Shown here: positions 36,882 to 44,809 of the stretch, piece by piece
Numbering within the stretch: position 1 is the stretch's first letter
Layout of the letters: each line of letters starts with the position of its first letter
Origin: Burkholderiales bacterium RIFCSPLOWO2_12_FULL_61_40
GTDB taxonomy: Bacteria > Pseudomonadota > Gammaproteobacteria > Burkholderiales > Burkholderiaceae_C
Assembly: GCA_001770935.1 (NCBI GenBank)
Contig: MESI01000083.1
Coordinates: forward strand, 1-64,000
Direction of reading: 5' to 3'
DNA length: 64,000 bases
Program-made: the position numbers and the translations under genes
The notes under the pieces: generated by a model
Database searches by the model: none
Told to the model about the DNA's origin: nothing
What the model saw: only the letters and a program-made list of their open reading frames with translations

Positions 36882-39229
36882 TATTTCAGGCTGTAGCGCA
36901 GTTCGGTCTGGAACGCGCGCTGCGGCAGGCTGTGCGCCTGCCAGGCCTGGCTGTTGGTCAGGTTGTCGATGCCGGCGCTCCAGGTCCAGTCCTTGGCAAA
37001 GTGCCAGGCCATATGCACGTCCACCTGGTTGACACGGGAAGCGCCGCCATACACATCCGAATAGGTGTCGGTGTTGAGCTGGGTGTTGAACATGGGCCCG
37101 GCCACGCGCCACGCGCCCGAGAACAGCCATTGCGCGTTGGGCCGGTAGCTGGTTTGCAAGGTGTAGCGCTGGGCCGGTAGGCGCAGCCAGCGTTTGCCCT
37201 CGGAGCTTGGCATCGCCGCATTCTCCATCACCCGTGCGTCCGCCCAGGTGGCGCTGCCACTGACGTTCAGCCCCGCAAGGAGGACATCGCGGCTTTGCCA
37301 TGACAACTCCAGGCCCTGGGTGAGCACGCGGTCCACATTGCTGACGCGGGTGACGGAGGGGGTGACGGTGGCATCGGTCTGGCGGTAAATGCTGTCTTTC
37401 ACGTCATCCCGGAACACACTCACACGCAGGGAGTGTTGGTCCAGGTACGACTCTGCCGACAACTCCACCGAGGTGGATTGCTCCGGGCGCAGGTTGGGGT
37501 CGCTCTGGGTCACGCTGGTGCCGGTCTTGGTGCCATTGAACAGCTCATCCACATTGGGGAAACGCACGCCCTTGCCCACACTGGCTTTGAGCAGCAAATC
37601 GTCCCGCGCAGTCCAAGCCAGGGAGGCCTTGGGGCTGCTGGCGACAAGCGTCCGGCTGGGGTAGCTCACCGGGGCCACGCCGGTAAAGAACTGGGACCCG
37701 TCGTAGGAGGTGAACTGCTCCTGGCGCAAGCCCAGCGTGAGCACCAGGTCGGGGGTCATTTGCCAAGCATCTTGCCCATACAAGGCCGTGATGCTGGTCT
37801 TTCCGTAGTAGTTCTGGTTCAGCGTGGTCTCGGAGGTACGCCAGTTGGTGGCGTTATTGACAACGTTGCTCAGGTGGTAGTCGTTGCGGTGCAGGCCAAA
37901 CACCAGGGCATGTTTGGCATGGCCCCAGTCGCCCTGGCGGGGCGTGTAGGTGGTTTGTACCTCAAAGGTATTCCAGCCGGTGCCGTCGCGGTGCGTCGCC
38001 GTGCCTGCGCCCCCGAGGGCAGCGACCGGTTGTGCGGTATAGGCTTGCCGGTAGATGTCGCTCAAAATACGGTAATCGGTCACCACCACCGAGGCATTCC
38101 ACCCGGTGGCATGTTTGGTTTTCCAGGTTACGCCCAGTTGGCGGTGGTCTTCATCCCGCTGGCTGGGCGCAAACGGGCTGGCCGCGGCGGCGCTGCCAGC
38201 CGCCAGGTTAAATCCGTTCACGCCATCGTTGACCGGACCGCTCCAGACGGTGTTGCCCGCCGCATCGCGCAGCCAGCTTTGGGTGCTGACGGTGCTTTTG
38301 TTGCGCCAGGTGGAAATGCGCCCCTCCACTTCCTGGCTTGCAGAAATGGCGTAGCCCAGGCGCAGGTTCACGGTGTCTTGCACCGTGTGGTCGATTCCCG
38401 TGGCGCCAAACAGGGCGCGGTCGGTGCCTTCCGAGTTGGTGTCGTACACAATGCCGCTGACGGCAGTGCCTGCTGGGGCGGTGAACGCCTTCGCCGCGTT
38501 GGCCGCGGTGCGCGTCAGGTTGGCAAACCCCATCGGGTGGCCGGTCACATCCTGGTGCTGCAGGCCCAGCGCGTACCACAGGCCGGAATCCAGTTTGGAT
38601 GCAATGCGCCCGGAGGTCATGGAGCCCTGGTAGGTCTCGCTGGTGCTGTATTCCTTGAAGGGCTGGCTGTTGTACTTGATGCTGGCCGAGGCCTCCAGCC
38701 CCTGCGGCTTGCGTTCGGTGATGGCCACCGTGGTGCCCATGGAGTTGCCGGGATAGATCGCCGAGTACGGGCCGTAAAGCATGTCCACCCGTTCGATGGA
38801 TTCGTTGTTGACCATGTTCCAGCGCGGTGCGTCAAAACGGCCCAAAAAGGTGGAGATCAGGTAGCCGTCCAGGTACACCAGGGCGCGGCCCGGCTCCAGC
38901 ACACCAAAGCTGCGCCCACCCACATTGGCGTTGCGGTCGCCAAAGTAGCGTTTGCGCACCGTGGTGCTGGGCAGGTAGCGCAGGGCGTCCTCGGGGTTGA
39001 AGAGGTTTTGCTCTTCCAGATCCTTGGCCGTTTTGCTGGCCGTGCTGTTGGGCAGGTTGGGGTCGAGCTGCGCGCGGGTTTCCGTCACGCTGATGGTTTT
39101 GAGCTGGGCTTCGGTGGCAATGCCCTGGGCCAGGGTGAACGCGGGCACCAACGCCAAAGCGGCAGCCAGCGGGTGAAGGCAAACAAAGGCGCCTGCGGGA
39201 GAACTGTTTCTAGACACGGGATTTTCCAA
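36881..39229 (-). CDS. TonB-dependent outer-membrane receptor (putative copper receptor)
   Basis: About 782 residues. A signal peptide (LAAALALVPAFTLAQ) is followed by a TonB box (LKTISVTETR), a plug domain (VGGRSFGVLEPGRALVYLDG; SAIYPGNSMGTTVAI) and a beta-barrel ending in ELRYSLK. No ATG fits: TTG 39229 or GTG 39217 must be used, and GTG has GGA at a reasonable distance. A weak start agrees with control by the upstream DUF2946 leader gene, 66 bp away. In Bordetella pertussis the same arrangement (DUF2946 gene then TonB receptor bfrG) is copper-repressed. The copper substrate is inferred from this and the adjacent PCu(A)C chaperone. Confidence 0.88.
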   Translation of the reverse strand: MENPVSRNSSPAGAFVCLHPLAAALALVPAFTLAQGIATEAQLKTISVTETRAQLDPNLPNSTASKTAKDLEEQNLFNPEDALRYLPSTTVRKRYFGDRNANVGGRSFGVLEPGRALVYLDGYLISTFLGRFDAPRWNMVNNESIERVDMLYGPYSAIYPGNSMGTTVAITERKPQGLEASASIKYNSQPFKEYSTSETYQGSMTSGRIASKLDSGLWYALGLQHQDVTGHPMGFANLTRTAANAAKAFTAPAGTAVSGIVYDTNSEGTDRALFGATGIDHTVQDTVNLRLGYAISASQEVEGRISTWRNKSTVSTQSWLRDAAGNTVWSGPVNDGVNGFNLAAGSAAAASPFAPSQRDEDHRQLGVTWKTKHATGWNASVVVTDYRILSDIYRQAYTAQPVAALGGAGTATHRDGTGWNTFEVQTTYTPRQGDWGHAKHALVFGLHRNDYHLSNVVNNATNWRTSETTLNQNYYGKTSITALYGQDAWQMTPDLVLTLGLRQEQFTSYDGSQFFTGVAPVSYPSRTLVASSPKASLAWTARDDLLLKASVGKGVRFPNVDELFNGTKTGTSVTQSDPNLRPEQSTSVELSAESYLDQHSLRVSVFRDDVKDSIYRQTDATVTPSVTRVSNVDRVLTQGLELSWQSRDVLLAGLNVSGSATWADARVMENAAMPSSEGKRWLRLPAQRYTLQTSYRPNAQWLFSGAWRVAGPMFNTQLNTDTYSDVYGGASRVNQVDVHMAWHFAKDWTWSAGIDNLTNSQAWQAHSLPQRAFQTELRYSLK

Positions 39230-39249
39230 AAAATACGAATCAAATCAGC

Positions 39250-39297
39250 CTCAAGCCCTTGTAAAACAAGCGTGAGGCGCTATCAAATCAGTAGCTT
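39250..39297. repeat. Dispersed ~45-bp repeat, copy 8 (diverged), between DUF2946 leader and receptor
   Basis: On the minus strand AAGCTACTGATTTGATAGC is followed by a diverged middle and ACAAGGGCTTGA. It begins at the stop codon of the DUF2946 gene and fills the region where Rho-dependent termination would be expected by analogy with Bordetella. Confidence 0.55.
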
Positions 39298-39688
39298 AGA
39301 AAAAAGAAGGAGGCCCGCGCGGCGGCGGCGCCAGTGTGGGGTGACCTGCGTAGAAAAAAGCCTGCCGGGCCATGGGCTCCCGGTGCCCATCCTGCACGAA
39401 GTAGAAGTAAGGCAACAAGTGGGATGGAGGAGCGGCACGGTCCGTGGAATGCAGGCAAAACTGGCAATGCACCAGCGACAGCGCCGACAGCGGCGCTTCA
39501 GGTGCATCTGGAGACCCATGACCGACCCCGGCACTGGTGCAGAGGTCCGTGTCCATGCTGAAACCGCTACGGGCCAGCACCAGCCCATGGGACACCATGG
39601 GCGCCAGGGCCGCGAACAGCGCGATAAGCACGGCGAACCACACCACAGCGGTGTGGCGCAGCAGGGCACGACGCGAATTCATGGCCAT
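39296..39688 (-). CDS. DUF2946 protein, putative copper-sensing leader ORF (CruR-like), upstream of receptor
   Basis: A 130-residue protein with one N-terminal hydrophobic helix (about 12-32), a CXXC at 75-78 (LVHCQFCLHS) and the C-terminal PPPRGPPSFF (RGPP at 124-127). Bordetella CruR is a DUF2946 upstream ORF. There, copper sensed by the CXXC of the nascent chain relieves arrest at a C-terminal RAPP motif, which lets Rho stop transcription before the receptor gene. Here the gene sits 66 bp before the receptor and 20 bp after the PCu(A)C gene. RGPP rather than RAPP is a variant; arrest is inference. Confidence 0.83.
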   Translation of the reverse strand: MAMNSRRALLRHTAVVWFAVLIALFAALAPMVSHGLVLARSGFSMDTDLCTSAGVGHGSPDAPEAPLSALSLVHCQFCLHSTDRAAPPSHLLPYFYFVQDGHREPMARQAFFYAGHPTLAPPPRGPPSFF

Positions 39689-39708
39689 GGGTTCAATGCC
39701 TGCCGCAG

Positions 39709-40203
39709 TTACGGCTTGGCGTGCCCACCGTGCACCATACCGTGCGCGGCGTCGTGCAGGACCGGGGCAGCCATCAGCACGGGCACCTTCAGTTCCATCC
39801 TGCTCTCGACGCCTTTGGCATTTTTGAACACCAGCGTCATGGGAATAGTGCTGTCTTTCAGCAACGTCGCTTTCAGGTCCATCAGCATGACGTGGTAGCC
39901 GCCAGGCTTGAGTTCCACCGCCGTGCCAGCGGGCAGGTCCAGGCCGCCGGTCACCGCGCGCATTTTCATGACGTCACCGTCCATTTTCATTGCATGGACC
40001 TCGGCCACCGCCGCCGCCGGCGTGGAGATGCCCACCAGCTTGAGGCCCTCTTTGGCGCTGAGTTTCATGAATGCGCCGGTGGCTTTCTGGCTCGGCACGG
40101 TGGCGCGCACCCAGGCGTCTTTGACATCCACGGTTTGCGCCCACAGCGCAGTGGACAGGGAGGCGGCCAGCAGCGCGCCAGCAAAGTGAACAATTGGTTT
40201 CAT
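39709..40203 (-). CDS. Periplasmic copper chaperone PCu(A)C
   Basis: A 164-residue exported protein with a signal peptide (AGALLAASLSTALWAQ) and the Cu(I)-binding Met/His set of the family: EVHAMKMDGDVMKMR and, about 30 residues later, GGYHVMLMDL. The C-terminus adds a His/Met-rich tail (LHDAAHGMVHGGHAKP) that extends the copper-binding capacity. PCu(A)C delivers Cu(I) to oxidase copper centres, often with Sco-type proteins. It lies between two DUF2946 genes in the same direction. Confidence 0.92.
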   Translation of the reverse strand: MKPIVHFAGALLAASLSTALWAQTVDVKDAWVRATVPSQKATGAFMKLSAKEGLKLVGISTPAAAVAEVHAMKMDGDVMKMRAVTGGLDLPAGTAVELKPGGYHVMLMDLKATLLKDSTIPMTLVFKNAKGVESRMELKVPVLMAAPVLHDAAHGMVHGGHAKP

Positions 40204-40299
40204 AGGGAGTCCTTGGTCAACAGAGAATCAATAAGCGCAAGCGCCAACGGTGTGCGCAGCCTGCCCAGTTTCAGCATCAAAAGTGGATGTATGCCGCAC

Positions 40300-40338
40300 A
40301 GATACTGCGCAAGCAGCTACCAAATCAGTAGCAAAAGT
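40300..40338. repeat. Dispersed ~45-bp repeat, copy 7
   Basis: TACTGCGCAAGCAGCTACCA then AATCAGTAGCAAAAG, in reverse sense. It lies in the 206-bp gap between the first DUF2946 gene and the PCu(A)C gene. Confidence 0.75.
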
Positions 40339-40409
40339 ACGTCACCGCCATCTAAAGAGCCCCGCCATGGGGTCTTGAGCGGCCCAGCGTCCGCCCTCAC
40401 AAATGGCTT

Positions 40410-40775
40410 TTAGAGCGCCACAGGGGGTCCGCGTGCCGGGAGCGGCGAAGCGGTGCGCCACGCAGTGTGCGCGGCCGGCTGGCCTTCAGGGGTATGGCAC
40501 AACGCATGCACAGCGGCCACCACAACCACCGGTGCGGGTGGTGGGGCACTGAGCGCCAGGCACAGCACACAATCCAGGGTGTGGTGGGCAGGGGCCACGC
40601 TGCCCTCATCGCCACCGGCCAGCAGCTTGACGGCACCGGAAGCCGTGCACACCAGGGTGGAGGACTGGGGCTGCACCAGGGGCGCCGCCACCGCCACGCC
40701 CACCGCCAGCACAAACCACACCAGCACCCAATGGGCGAGGGTGCGGGCTTGGCGGAGGGCGTGCAGCGTCGGCAT
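40410..40775 (-). CDS. DUF2946 protein, putative copper-sensing leader ORF heading the copper locus
   Basis: A 121-residue protein with an N-terminal hydrophobic helix (LAHWVLVWFVLAVGVAVAA), a CXXC at 69-72 (TLDCVLCLAL), a further Cys-His pair (ALCHTPEG) and the C-terminal PLPARGPPVAL (RGPP at 115-118). It has the same plan as the second DUF2946 gene but little overall identity. ATG 40775 has AAGGA upstream and is preferred over GTG 40793. As first gene of the locus, 206 bp before PCu(A)C, it could control the whole set. The role is inferred from Bordetella CruR. Confidence 0.8.
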   Translation of the reverse strand: MPTLHALRQARTLAHWVLVWFVLAVGVAVAAPLVQPQSSTLVCTASGAVKLLAGGDEGSVAPAHHTLDCVLCLALSAPPPAPVVVVAAVHALCHTPEGQPAAHTAWRTASPLPARGPPVAL

Positions 40776-40829
40776 GGCGCAATTATCCTTCACAGCCCGT
40801 ACACGCGCCGGTTTTCATGCGTCTGCGGA

Positions 40830-40843
40830 TTGACCCAGATCAA
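40830..40843. promoter_or_regulatory. FNR/ANR-type box
   Basis: TTGACCCAGATCAA, one mismatch from the TTGAT-N4-ATCAA dyad. It lies in the 138-bp divergent gap between the first DUF2946 gene and the DksA/TraR-like gene, so it may place either or both under oxygen-limited control. Confidence 0.6.
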
Positions 40844-40913
40844 AGACTGCCAAGGCCGGTTTGTCGATGATGAAGTTTCATCCACCCAACCTCGCGCAAG
40901 CCCGCACCACACC

Positions 40914-41273
40914 ATGACCCCACTGGACACCACCGCATTCAAAGCGATATTGCTGCAACAGCGCGCATCCTTCCTGGCCCAACTGGCCTCCTTGCGCGGC
41001 GGCGTGATGGGTCGGGTGGAGGCCTCGGCCGACCACTTTGGCCAGCACGAAGATTCCACCGCGCAAACCGCCACCGAACGCGAACTCGAATTCGCGCTGG
41101 ACGACCACGAAAGCAAAGAACTGGCGGCCGTGGACGCCGCCTTGCAGCGTATTGAGGACGGGACCTACGGCCAATGCACCGCCTGCGGTATCACCATTCC
41201 GCTGGCGCGATTGCAGGCTGCACCGGAGGCGGAACGCTGTATTGCCTGCCAGCAAAAGGCCGAAAAAGGCTGA
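40914..41273 (+). CDS. TraR/DksA-family zinc-finger protein
   Basis: A 119-residue protein. An N-terminal helical pair (KAILLQQRASFLAQLASLRG; ERELEFALDDHESKELAAVD) precedes a C4 zinc finger (YGQCTACGITIPLARL and RCIACQQKAE). It is shorter than DksA, and the coiled-coil tip lacks a clear pair of acidic residues as in DksA, so it may be a redox- or stress-linked paralogue that acts on RNA polymerase through its secondary channel. It starts at MTPLDTTAFK. It is divergent from the copper locus. Confidence 0.86.
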   Translation: MTPLDTTAFKAILLQQRASFLAQLASLRGGVMGRVEASADHFGQHEDSTAQTATERELEFALDDHESKELAAVDAALQRIEDGTYGQCTACGITIPLARLQAAPEAERCIACQQKAEKG

Positions 41274-41317
41274 GGTCAATACCCGGGGCGGTTGGCGGGG
41301 CTGTTATTCTCCCAGGG

Positions 41318-41929
41318 ATGAACTACACCTTTGCTTCAGCCACCATCCTGCTGGTGCTGATCACCGACCCGATTGGCAACATCCCGATTTTTGCAGCCGC
41401 ACTCAAGCATGTTGCGCCGGAGCGGCGCTCGCGCGTGATCCTGCGGGAAATCCTGATCGCCTTCGCCCTGCTGCTGTCCTTCATGTTTGTGGGCCAGCGC
41501 TTCCTGGAGGTGATGAACCTGAGCGAGCTGTCGCTGCAAATCGGCGGCGGCGTGATTTTGTTCCTGATCGCCCTGCGCATGGTGTTTCCGCCGCCGCACG
41601 GCTCCGAGCCCGAAGTGCTGACCGAGCCGCTGATCGTGCCGCTGGCGGTGCCCGCCGTGGCCGGGCCCTCGGCCCTGGCCACCGTGCTGCTGCTGGTGTC
41701 GCAACAGCCGGAGAAACGCATGGAATGGATCGCCGCCCTGTGCGTCACCATGCTGATCAGCGCCGTGGTGCTGGTGTCGGCCGAGCGGATTCAGCGCGTC
41801 ATCGGCGACCGGCTGGTGACCGCCGTGGAGCGGCTCATGGGGCTGGTGCTGGTGTCCGTTTCCATTGAAATGATGCTCAGCGGCGCCAAGGTGTTTATCC
41901 TGCGCCTGATGAACGGCCAGGGACTCTAA
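41318..41929 (+). CDS. MarC-family integral membrane protein
   Basis: A 203-residue protein with six predicted membrane segments. The family signature is LLVLITDPIGNIPIFAAAL at the N-terminus and PLAVPAVAGPSALATVLLL in the middle. The name comes from the mar locus, but no antibiotic-resistance role is established. The structured repeat element copy B starts at the last base of its stop codon. Confidence 0.88.
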   Translation: MNYTFASATILLVLITDPIGNIPIFAAALKHVAPERRSRVILREILIAFALLLSFMFVGQRFLEVMNLSELSLQIGGGVILFLIALRMVFPPPHGSEPEVLTEPLIVPLAVPAVAGPSALATVLLLVSQQPEKRMEWIAALCVTMLISAVVLVSAERIQRVIGDRLVTAVERLMGLVLVSVSIEMMLSGAKVFILRLMNGQGL

Positions 41930-42029
41930 TTCCATTTCTAAATCATCCCTGTCGTTGTTGTCTCGCCTGGTCGTGCGTTCGCACTGCCTGCGGCCAGACG
42001 CCTAGACAGAAATGATTTGGAAACGGAAT
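41929..42029. repeat. MITE-like structured element, copy B
   Basis: 101 bp bounded by inverted repeats ATTCCATTTCTAAATCAT and ATGATTTGGAAACGGAAT (about 15 of 18 paired). The centre has CTGGTCGTGC (41967) and GCACTGCCTGCG (41981) with the same 14-bp offset as copy A, and a GTGCG/CGCAC hairpin. Like copy A it begins on the last base of a stop codon. Confidence 0.68.
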
Positions 42030-42040
42030 AAGACTGCGCC

Positions 42041-43054
42041 TTACGCCTGCTTGGCAGGCACCACTTCCTGCTCGATGGCGCCAAACAGGCTGTGGCCGTC
42101 CAGACCCTTCATCTCGATGCGGATGGTGTCGCCGAACTTCATGAATTCGGTGCTGGGCTGCCCGTTTTGCAGGATTTCCATGGCGCGCTTCTCGGCGATA
42201 CAGCTGTAGCCCTTGGGCCAGTCGGTGCGGCCCTTCTTTTCCACACCCTGGTTGCTGACCGTGCCGGAGCCGATGATGGAGCCGGCACGCACATTGCGGG
42301 TTTTGCACAAATGGGCAATCAGTTGCCCAAAATGGAAGGTCATCTCCGGCCCGGCGTCGCACAGGCCCACCTTGCGGCCGTTCCAGGTGCTTTGCAGGGG
42401 CAAATGCACCCGCCCCTTGATCCAGGCCTCGCCCAGTTCATCGGGGGTGATGGCCACCGGGCTGAACGCGGTGGCCGGTTTGCTCTGCACAAAACCAAAG
42501 CCCTTGGCCAGCTCGGCGGGGATCAGGTTGCGCAGGCTGACATCGTTGACCAGCATCAGCAGGCGGATGCCGTCGAGCGCCCGGTCGCTGGCGCAGCCCA
42601 TGGGGATATCGCCGGTGACCACGGCGATTTCGGCTTCAAAATCGATGCCGGCGTCTTCGCTGGCGCACACCATCGGGTCGCAGGGGCCACAGAAGTCGTC
42701 GCTGCCGCCCTGGTACATCAGCGGGTCGGTGTAAAAACTCTGCGGCACCTCGGCCTGGCGGGCCTTGCGCACCAGCTCCACATGGTTGAGGTAGGCCGAG
42801 CCATCGGCCCACTGGTAGGCCCGGGGCAAGGGCGCCATGCACTGCAGCGGATCAAACGCAAAGGCATGCCGCGCCCGCCCGGCGTTCAGGGCGTCATACA
42901 GGTCTTGCAACTGGGGCGAGAGGTAGTTCCAGTCGTCCAGCACCTGTTGCAGGCGGCTGGCGATATGGGAGGCGTAGTGGGCCTGGGTCAAATCGCGCGA
43001 GACCACCAGCAACTGGCCATCGCGCGATCCATCTTTGTACGTTGCAAATTTCAT
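42041..43054 (-). CDS. Fumarylacetoacetate hydrolase family protein
   Basis: A 337-residue cytoplasmic enzyme. The C-terminal FAH fold shows EDAGIDFEAEIAVVTGDIPM, LLMLVNDVSLRNLIPAEL and GSIIGSGTVSNQGVEKKGRT, with acidic metal ligands. An N-terminal domain of about 75 residues precedes it. Members cleave or decarboxylate 2,4-diketo acids in aromatic and amino-acid breakdown. The start at MKFATYKDGSRDGQ is the family start. No other catabolic gene adjoins it. Confidence 0.88.
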   Translation of the reverse strand: MKFATYKDGSRDGQLLVVSRDLTQAHYASHIASRLQQVLDDWNYLSPQLQDLYDALNAGRARHAFAFDPLQCMAPLPRAYQWADGSAYLNHVELVRKARQAEVPQSFYTDPLMYQGGSDDFCGPCDPMVCASEDAGIDFEAEIAVVTGDIPMGCASDRALDGIRLLMLVNDVSLRNLIPAELAKGFGFVQSKPATAFSPVAITPDELGEAWIKGRVHLPLQSTWNGRKVGLCDAGPEMTFHFGQLIAHLCKTRNVRAGSIIGSGTVSNQGVEKKGRTDWPKGYSCIAEKRAMEILQNGQPSTEFMKFGDTIRIEMKGLDGHSLFGAIEQEVVPAKQA

Positions 43055-43129
43055 GGCGGAATTGTCGCTCTGAATTAAACTGGAAACGTTATAGCGTGCA
43101 GGACACTGCGCTAAACACACGCCCCACCC

Positions 43130-44278
43130 ATGTTACCGACCCAAACTCCCCCTCACTTGCAGCCTGTGACCTGCCGCCCCCGACGACAATGGCCCCGGCT
43201 GGCGGCCCTGACTGCGGCTGTCTTGCTGGGGCATGGGCTGCTCCTGAGCAGCACTCCCCTCGCCCTCCCCTCCCACGCGGAGTCCGGCGCCCCAGTCGAG
43301 CGGCCATTTACGACCCGAACCATCGTCCTGGCAAGTCCCGTCCAGGCCGTTACCCCCCCACACCTGCCGTCCCGAAGGGTACCCCCTTCGCCCACACGCC
43401 AACCGGCCGTCGCTCCCGCGTCGCCTACGGCCCAGGTCAAGACCGAGCCTCTGGTACTTGCAAGCACCCCCGCCACAGAGGCCTTGCCAGAGGCAGCTCC
43501 CCCGGTGCCCGAGTCGCCACCTGCCGACACCCCGGTGGAGGTCGCATCCTTGGCCACACAAAATCCACCCGAAGCGGCGGTAACAGCGGCCACGGCTGAG
43601 GCAGACACGCCATCCGCCGAGCCCCCCGCTGCCTACCAGTACACCATTCCGGGCTCCGTTCGCATCAAGTACGACATCAAAGGGGAGATCAAGGGCATTC
43701 CCTATTTCGTGAACGGCGAACTCCTGTGGCTGCACGACGGAAAAACCTATGACGCACGCACCGAAATCAGCCACTTCTTGCTTGGTTCTCGGGTGCAGAC
43801 CAGCAAAGGCGAGCTCACACTCCAGGGCCTGGAGCCCATTCGCTTTGGCGACAAGGTTCGCTCCGAAGTGGCCGCCCATTTTGAGCGCAGCAAGAACAAG
43901 GTCAGCTTCAGCGCCAACACCCCGGATGTCCCCCTGTTGCCGGGTACGCAAGACCAACTCAGTGTGTTTGTGCAGCTGGCATCCATGCTGGGCAGCGACC
44001 CGAACCTATTCACAGCGGGCTCCAGCGTGACCTTTCAAACGGTAGGCCCACGTTCAGCCGAAGTTTGGGTTTTCAAGGTAGGGACATGGGAACAACTGGC
44101 CCTACCAGGAGGTACATTGAGGGCACTCAAATTCACCAAAGATCCTCTTGGTGAAAACGACGCGCGGGCAGAGGTCTGGCTGGCCCCCGACCTGAATAAT
44201 CTACCTGCTCGCATCCGACTGACCCAAGGCAACGGTGATTTTGTGGACCAGCAATGGCGCACCACGCAAAAACCCTGA
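43130..44278 (+). CDS. DUF3108 domain protein, membrane-anchored with Pro-rich spacer
   Basis: A 382-residue protein. An N-terminal helix (LAALTAAVLLGHGLLLSS) is followed by about 110 residues rich in Pro, Ala and Thr, a layout like TonB spanners. The DUF3108 domain occupies about residues 170-382 (GSVRIKYDIKGEIKGIPYFV; LFTAGSSVTFQTVGP). The domain is periplasmic and of unknown function; the family is common in beta- and gammaproteobacteria. Confidence 0.82.
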   Translation: MLPTQTPPHLQPVTCRPRRQWPRLAALTAAVLLGHGLLLSSTPLALPSHAESGAPVERPFTTRTIVLASPVQAVTPPHLPSRRVPPSPTRQPAVAPASPTAQVKTEPLVLASTPATEALPEAAPPVPESPPADTPVEVASLATQNPPEAAVTAATAEADTPSAEPPAAYQYTIPGSVRIKYDIKGEIKGIPYFVNGELLWLHDGKTYDARTEISHFLLGSRVQTSKGELTLQGLEPIRFGDKVRSEVAAHFERSKNKVSFSANTPDVPLLPGTQDQLSVFVQLASMLGSDPNLFTAGSSVTFQTVGPRSAEVWVFKVGTWEQLALPGGTLRALKFTKDPLGENDARAEVWLAPDLNNLPARIRLTQGNGDFVDQQWRTTQKP

Positions 44279-44388
44279 ATCCCATGTACCGGCGAGCCAG
44301 CAGCCTCCATACCAGCCCAAATACTGTTACCCTTGAATTACTCAGCGGACAACCCCACCTGCGCTGCATACTTTGACCCTTGACTGCC

Positions 44389-44730
44389 ATGCACACGCTC
44401 TACGATTCGGAAACCTATTCTGTAACCCATATGTTGGCCAATGCTGAGGTCGACGGGTTGAGCCCGTCGGGTAACGCGTCCCACGGTGCGGCGGCCTTTG
44501 GGCCAGAAAAATCAGCACAGTACCCGCATGGGGTGCCGATACTGGCGCGCCACGGCTTTGAGATTGTGGACAAACGCTCCGGCAAAGAGGTGTATCTGGA
44601 CGGATCCTGGGCCGAGCTGTTCCAACAGCACATCATGGCCTGGCAGGTGAACACCCCTACCCAGGAAGAAGTGGAAGACACGCTGGAGCGGTACGCTGAG
44701 CTGGCGCAGAATCCGGTGGTGGTGCATTGA
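44389..44730 (+). CDS. DUF3567 family protein
   Basis: A 113-residue cytoplasmic protein matching the Burkholderiales DUF3567 family: RHGFEIVDKRSGKEVYLDGS and WAELFQQHIMAWQVNTPTQE. Function unknown. An in-frame TTG at 44380 exists, but ATG 44389 is the natural start. It is the last ordinary chromosomal gene before the AT-richer polysaccharide cluster, whose last gene converges on it. Confidence 0.82.
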   Translation: MHTLYDSETYSVTHMLANAEVDGLSPSGNASHGAAAFGPEKSAQYPHGVPILARHGFEIVDKRSGKEVYLDGSWAELFQQHIMAWQVNTPTQEEVEDTLERYAELAQNPVVVH

Positions 44731-44809
44731 GGTGAATGTCTGAGTTTGATTTTTTCCATTTCATGCCATGTAACAGACGACATCTATCAAACGTTAAAAA
44801 AGCGGACGA

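Noticed and set aside
37433..39898. 821-aa plus-strand open frame over the TonB receptor
   Set aside because: It is antisense to the receptor and DUF2946 gene, and its residues are Gly/His/Arg/Val-rich without motifs.
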